From IMG/VR virus record IMGVR_UViG_3300006926_000034, positions 1 through 21,401 of that record: a DNA stretch of 21,401 nt, one strand, 5' to 3'. Under the pieces are notes generated by a model, which had not been told where the DNA came from, did no database searches, and saw only the letters and a list, made by a program, of their open reading frames with translations. Source of the DNA: a virus. Positions 19,013-21,401 of the stretch are shown here, piece by piece. The position numbers were made by a program, and so were the translations under genes. Each line of letters opens with the position of its first letter. Position 1 is the stretch's first letter.

Positions 19013-21196
19013 ATGAGAAAACTACTGAAAGAACATTTCAAAGAATTGCTCAAAGAAGAAATTGATTTTAGTTCAAAAACAGCAACTGTATACCATTTAA
19101 CAGGTTTTAAAACTGCTGACTATGATCCTGTATATGCAGAAAAAATGAAGAAAACAAATAAAGATTTAAGAGGCCAAATTAAATCAAAATATGCAGGCAA
19201 GGAAAAAACAAGAGCACAAAGTATTTTATCTAAAGCAGAATATAAAACTGCTGCAAAAGAACTTAAGCAATTTAAAACTCCGCAAGGTCAAGCATATTAT
19301 ATAGGAAAACAAATTGAAAAAGGTGCTTGGGACTTAGGCAGTAATTACGTACCTGGTCACGGTAAGATGTATGCTAAAGGTCTTTACACATGTTATAAAT
19401 TAAACCCGACAATTGCAAGAACATACGGTAGCGTTATTTTAAGATTTGAAGCCGATATATCCTCAATGCTAATTTTTAACGCAGGAATAGCAAAGAGTAT
19501 ATACGGAAAAAACTTCAGATTAGAAGATCAGTTTCTAGAAATATGCAAAAAAATGAACGTTGATATTCGTGGCTTCTGGAATCAGGAAGCTTCTTTCGAC
19601 TTTTCAGCTGATGCTCAAGACGCTATAAGTGAATTTATTGAGATGTTAACATCAATATCAAATAGACCAGAGTTTTTAAATAGTAGTTATGACGCAGAAC
19701 TTAGAACTGCTCCATTTGCGTTGCAAGCCATAGAACAATATAGCAGACTATTTAAAAGAGGAAGAGGTTCTATACTAAGAAATGTTATAAACGGAGTAAT
19801 TTTTTGGGGAAGGGGAGATGGTCCTGTTTGTATTGTTTATAATCCGGAAATAACTTTACGTCACAAACTTACAGGTGCCGGATATTTTGACAAAAAAGGG
19901 GAACCTATAATTGAGGATGTAATTGAAAGATTAATAGGTAGATCAGGAACAAGTCTTGCAGATACTTTTGAATTTGCTCAAGAAATAGATGAAGAAGCAC
20001 AAGAAATTGAGAAAGCTCGAGCAGAAAACTTCAAGCAACAACTTGCAAATTTTTCGCAAGAAGAAGATTCAACAGACGATTTTTTAAATAACTTACCTTC
20101 CAAGTTAAATACAATATTATCGCCTATAACAAATCTTTATAAAGATGCATGTGATGATCTTATTATGTCAAGAGTAAAAGACACACAACCTGATTTTGAT
20201 AATTACTGTCAGAATGTAGCTGAAGGTTATAGATATGTACAATTTATCTGTTCAATTTTATCTGAACCATTCCTACAATTTGTTGATATTTTTGGACCAG
20301 GACTTGATATAGTTAGCAAAGATGAGTTTGAAAAATACTGCTATATATTTAAACAGTATTCTTCAAATCTCCTTTTTAATGATTATTCATTAGCTCCAAA
20401 GTTAGCAGACTTTGAGCTTAATGGTTTAAAATGTGCAGCACAAAACGAAGAAGAATTTGCTAAACTCGTAGAACAACATCTTAAACCTTTGACAGATAGA
20501 TTTAATGAAATGCTTAAAGAAGGTCTTGCAAGTGAATTTGTAAATGAAATTTCTCAAGAAGCAATTGGGTCTGGTGAAATCGGTGTATTCAATAACTCCA
20601 TTACTAAATTTGAAATAGGCGAAGTTAGTTTAAATACTACAAATGATGCTCAAACTCTCGAATCTTCTCTTGAAGGCAGTGGAACAATAATGCAAAAAGC
20701 AGAGCAAGAATTGCTCGACCTATTTAATGATGAAAGAGTTAAGACTCCTGAAGGGCAATCAGCTTTAGAAAGCATGCTTCAGTATAACAAAACTATAAAT
20801 ACCGATGGTACACTTGATTTTGGTGAGATTGTTAAAAGCTTTGGTTACTACTCTGACTATTGTCACGCAGGAGGTGATATATTTTATACTCTTTGTGAAC
20901 AAATTAGGTCATTAGACTATGCCGGTTTAGGTTCTTATAAGATAGATAGAGATAAATTTAATCCTGAGTTTATATTGCAGAGGATGTATGGTCAAAAAGA
21001 AGAGTGGAAAGTAAGAGACGCAGCTGGTTTATCCTTGTCAATGTTTAAAGATGGTAGAAAAGCGTATAACGATACTACTTTAGTTACAACTGAACTTGTC
21101 AAACAAAGAGTTATACAAGACAAATCAGGCAATCTTGAATGGGTTGTTGAAACAGTATTTGATTTGCCTAGACATAGAGAAAAATTAATTATTTAA
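19013..21196 (+). CDS. 727-aa protein with possible ADP-ribosyltransferase-like domain and packaging-type N-terminus
   Basis: Starts immediately after the PolX-like stop, with GGAG before the ATG. Residues 1-16 (MRKLLKEHFKELLKEE) are a basic amphipathic helix similar in kind to the one at 6216. VYHLTG (26-31, His28), then GHGKMYAKGLYTCYK (115-129, Tyr125) and YGSVILRFEADIS (138-150) look like the histidine and tyrosine strands of PARP-type ADP-ribosyltransferases; GPVCIVYNPEI (270-280) resembles the last catalytic strand, but with Val272 where PARP1 has glutamate. The region 340-727 is mostly helical with no recognised domain. I recall similar long proteins in marine phages. Function is inferred from shape only; it could be a structural virion protein. 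Confidence 0.6.
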   Translation: MRKLLKEHFKELLKEEIDFSSKTATVYHLTGFKTADYDPVYAEKMKKTNKDLRGQIKSKYAGKEKTRAQSILSKAEYKTAAKELKQFKTPQGQAYYIGKQIEKGAWDLGSNYVPGHGKMYAKGLYTCYKLNPTIARTYGSVILRFEADISSMLIFNAGIAKSIYGKNFRLEDQFLEICKKMNVDIRGFWNQEASFDFSADAQDAISEFIEMLTSISNRPEFLNSSYDAELRTAPFALQAIEQYSRLFKRGRGSILRNVINGVIFWGRGDGPVCIVYNPEITLRHKLTGAGYFDKKGEPIIEDVIERLIGRSGTSLADTFEFAQEIDEEAQEIEKARAENFKQQLANFSQEEDSTDDFLNNLPSKLNTILSPITNLYKDACDDLIMSRVKDTQPDFDNYCQNVAEGYRYVQFICSILSEPFLQFVDIFGPGLDIVSKDEFEKYCYIFKQYSSNLLFNDYSLAPKLADFELNGLKCAAQNEEEFAKLVEQHLKPLTDRFNEMLKEGLASEFVNEISQEAIGSGEIGVFNNSITKFEIGEVSLNTTNDAQTLESSLEGSGTIMQKAEQELLDLFNDERVKTPEGQSALESMLQYNKTINTDGTLDFGEIVKSFGYYSDYCHAGGDIFYTLCEQIRSLDYAGLGSYKIDRDKFNPEFILQRMYGQKEEWKVRDAAGLSLSMFKDGRKAYNDTTLVTTELVKQRVIQDKSGNLEWVVETVFDLPRHREKLII

Positions 21197-21388
21197 TAGT
21201 TCTAACGTTATATTTCTATTAAGCAGTGTTGTATCGTATATCTTAATCTTATTTTTGTACAACAAATTAAATAAGAAGTCATCGTCTAATTTTTCCCTAG
21301 ACAAAACAAGACAAGTATCTTCTTCTTTATCTATTTTTATTTTTCTTTTTATAAGAATTAAGTCACCAACTTTTATATGATCGTACAT
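21185..21388 (-). CDS. Small SH3-barrel-like (VGDLI-type) protein, 67 aa
   Basis: A 67-residue protein starting HIKVGDLILIKRKIK, then TCLVLSREKLDD and a final ITLELL strand, as in the other VGDLV-type barrel proteins (1-222, 11398, 16212). AAAGG lies 7 bases from the ATG. It converges with the 727-residue gene and overlaps its last 12 bases. Function unknown. Confidence 0.7.
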   Translation of the reverse strand: MYDHIKVGDLILIKRKIKIDKEEDTCLVLSREKLDDDFLFNLLYKNKIKIYDTTLLNRNITLELLNN

Positions 21389-21401
21389 TTAGCAACCTTT
21401 A

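Noticed and set aside
1-21401. CRISPR array or insertion sequence
   Set aside because: I saw no regularly spaced repeats and no transposase-like frame or terminal inverted repeats.

Overview
The window is a densely packed, strongly A+T-rich stretch that reads as part of a large tailed bacteriophage genome, probably marine or aquatic. Reasons: about fifty mostly tiny genes with overlapping or abutting ends, long single-strand gene runs, an ATP-dependent DNA ligase, a RadA-type ATPase core, a small heat-shock protein, a DUF3310 protein, tRNA genes, and many short proteins without close functional relatives. No ribosomal, metabolic or integrase genes are visible. No terminase or tail gene is visible either, so this is a nonstructural/accessory part of the genome.

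Layout. (1) Bases 1-6467, plus strand: a small barrel-like protein (cut by the window edge), a RadA/Sms ATPase core, a membrane protein, a MoxR-like AAA+ ATPase with its HExxH/VWA partner, small genes, an ATP-dependent DNA ligase and an acidic protein with an unusual basic amphipathic N-terminus, ending at a strong terminator (6501-6525). (2) 6637-8101, plus: two exported proteins, a C39-like papain-fold peptidase and a thrombospondin type-3 repeat protein with a C-terminal membrane anchor, which look like an accessory cassette; then three very small genes to 8700. (3) 8769-18406, minus: about thirty small genes including Hsp20, a DUF458/YkuK RNase H-like protein, a DUF3310 protein, a diverged paralogue pair (11600-12232 and 13384-13941), two overlapping tiny membrane proteins (13120-13384), a coiled-coil lipoprotein, a zinc-ribbon-like protein, a nucleotidyltransferase-like protein with a disturbed 5' end, and two class II tRNAs. 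(4) 18476-21196, plus: a minimal family X DNA polymerase-like protein directly followed by a 727-residue protein whose N-terminal half has features of an ADP-ribosyltransferase fold. (5) A convergent small gene at the right edge.

Transcription seems to be organised by sigma70-like promoters with a shared form, GTGTAA then 17 or 18 bases then TATAAT, found on both strands in front of the first gene of several runs (230-259, 1404-1433, 12261-12289, 13963-13991, 15329-15357, 17682-17710). Starts are sometimes TTG or GTG, fixed by Shine-Dalgarno spacing.

How the genes may work together: RadA core, ligase, mini-PolX and RNase H-like protein suggest a phage DNA-repair/processing set; MoxR plus VWA/HExxH suggests a chaperone-like remodelling machine; Hsp20 protects protein folding; the 727-residue protein may be a virion-packaged effector. 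The host is uncertain. The type-3 repeats plus a C-terminal Cys-TM-basic tail recall exported proteins of myxobacteria and their relatives, which is only a weak hint.
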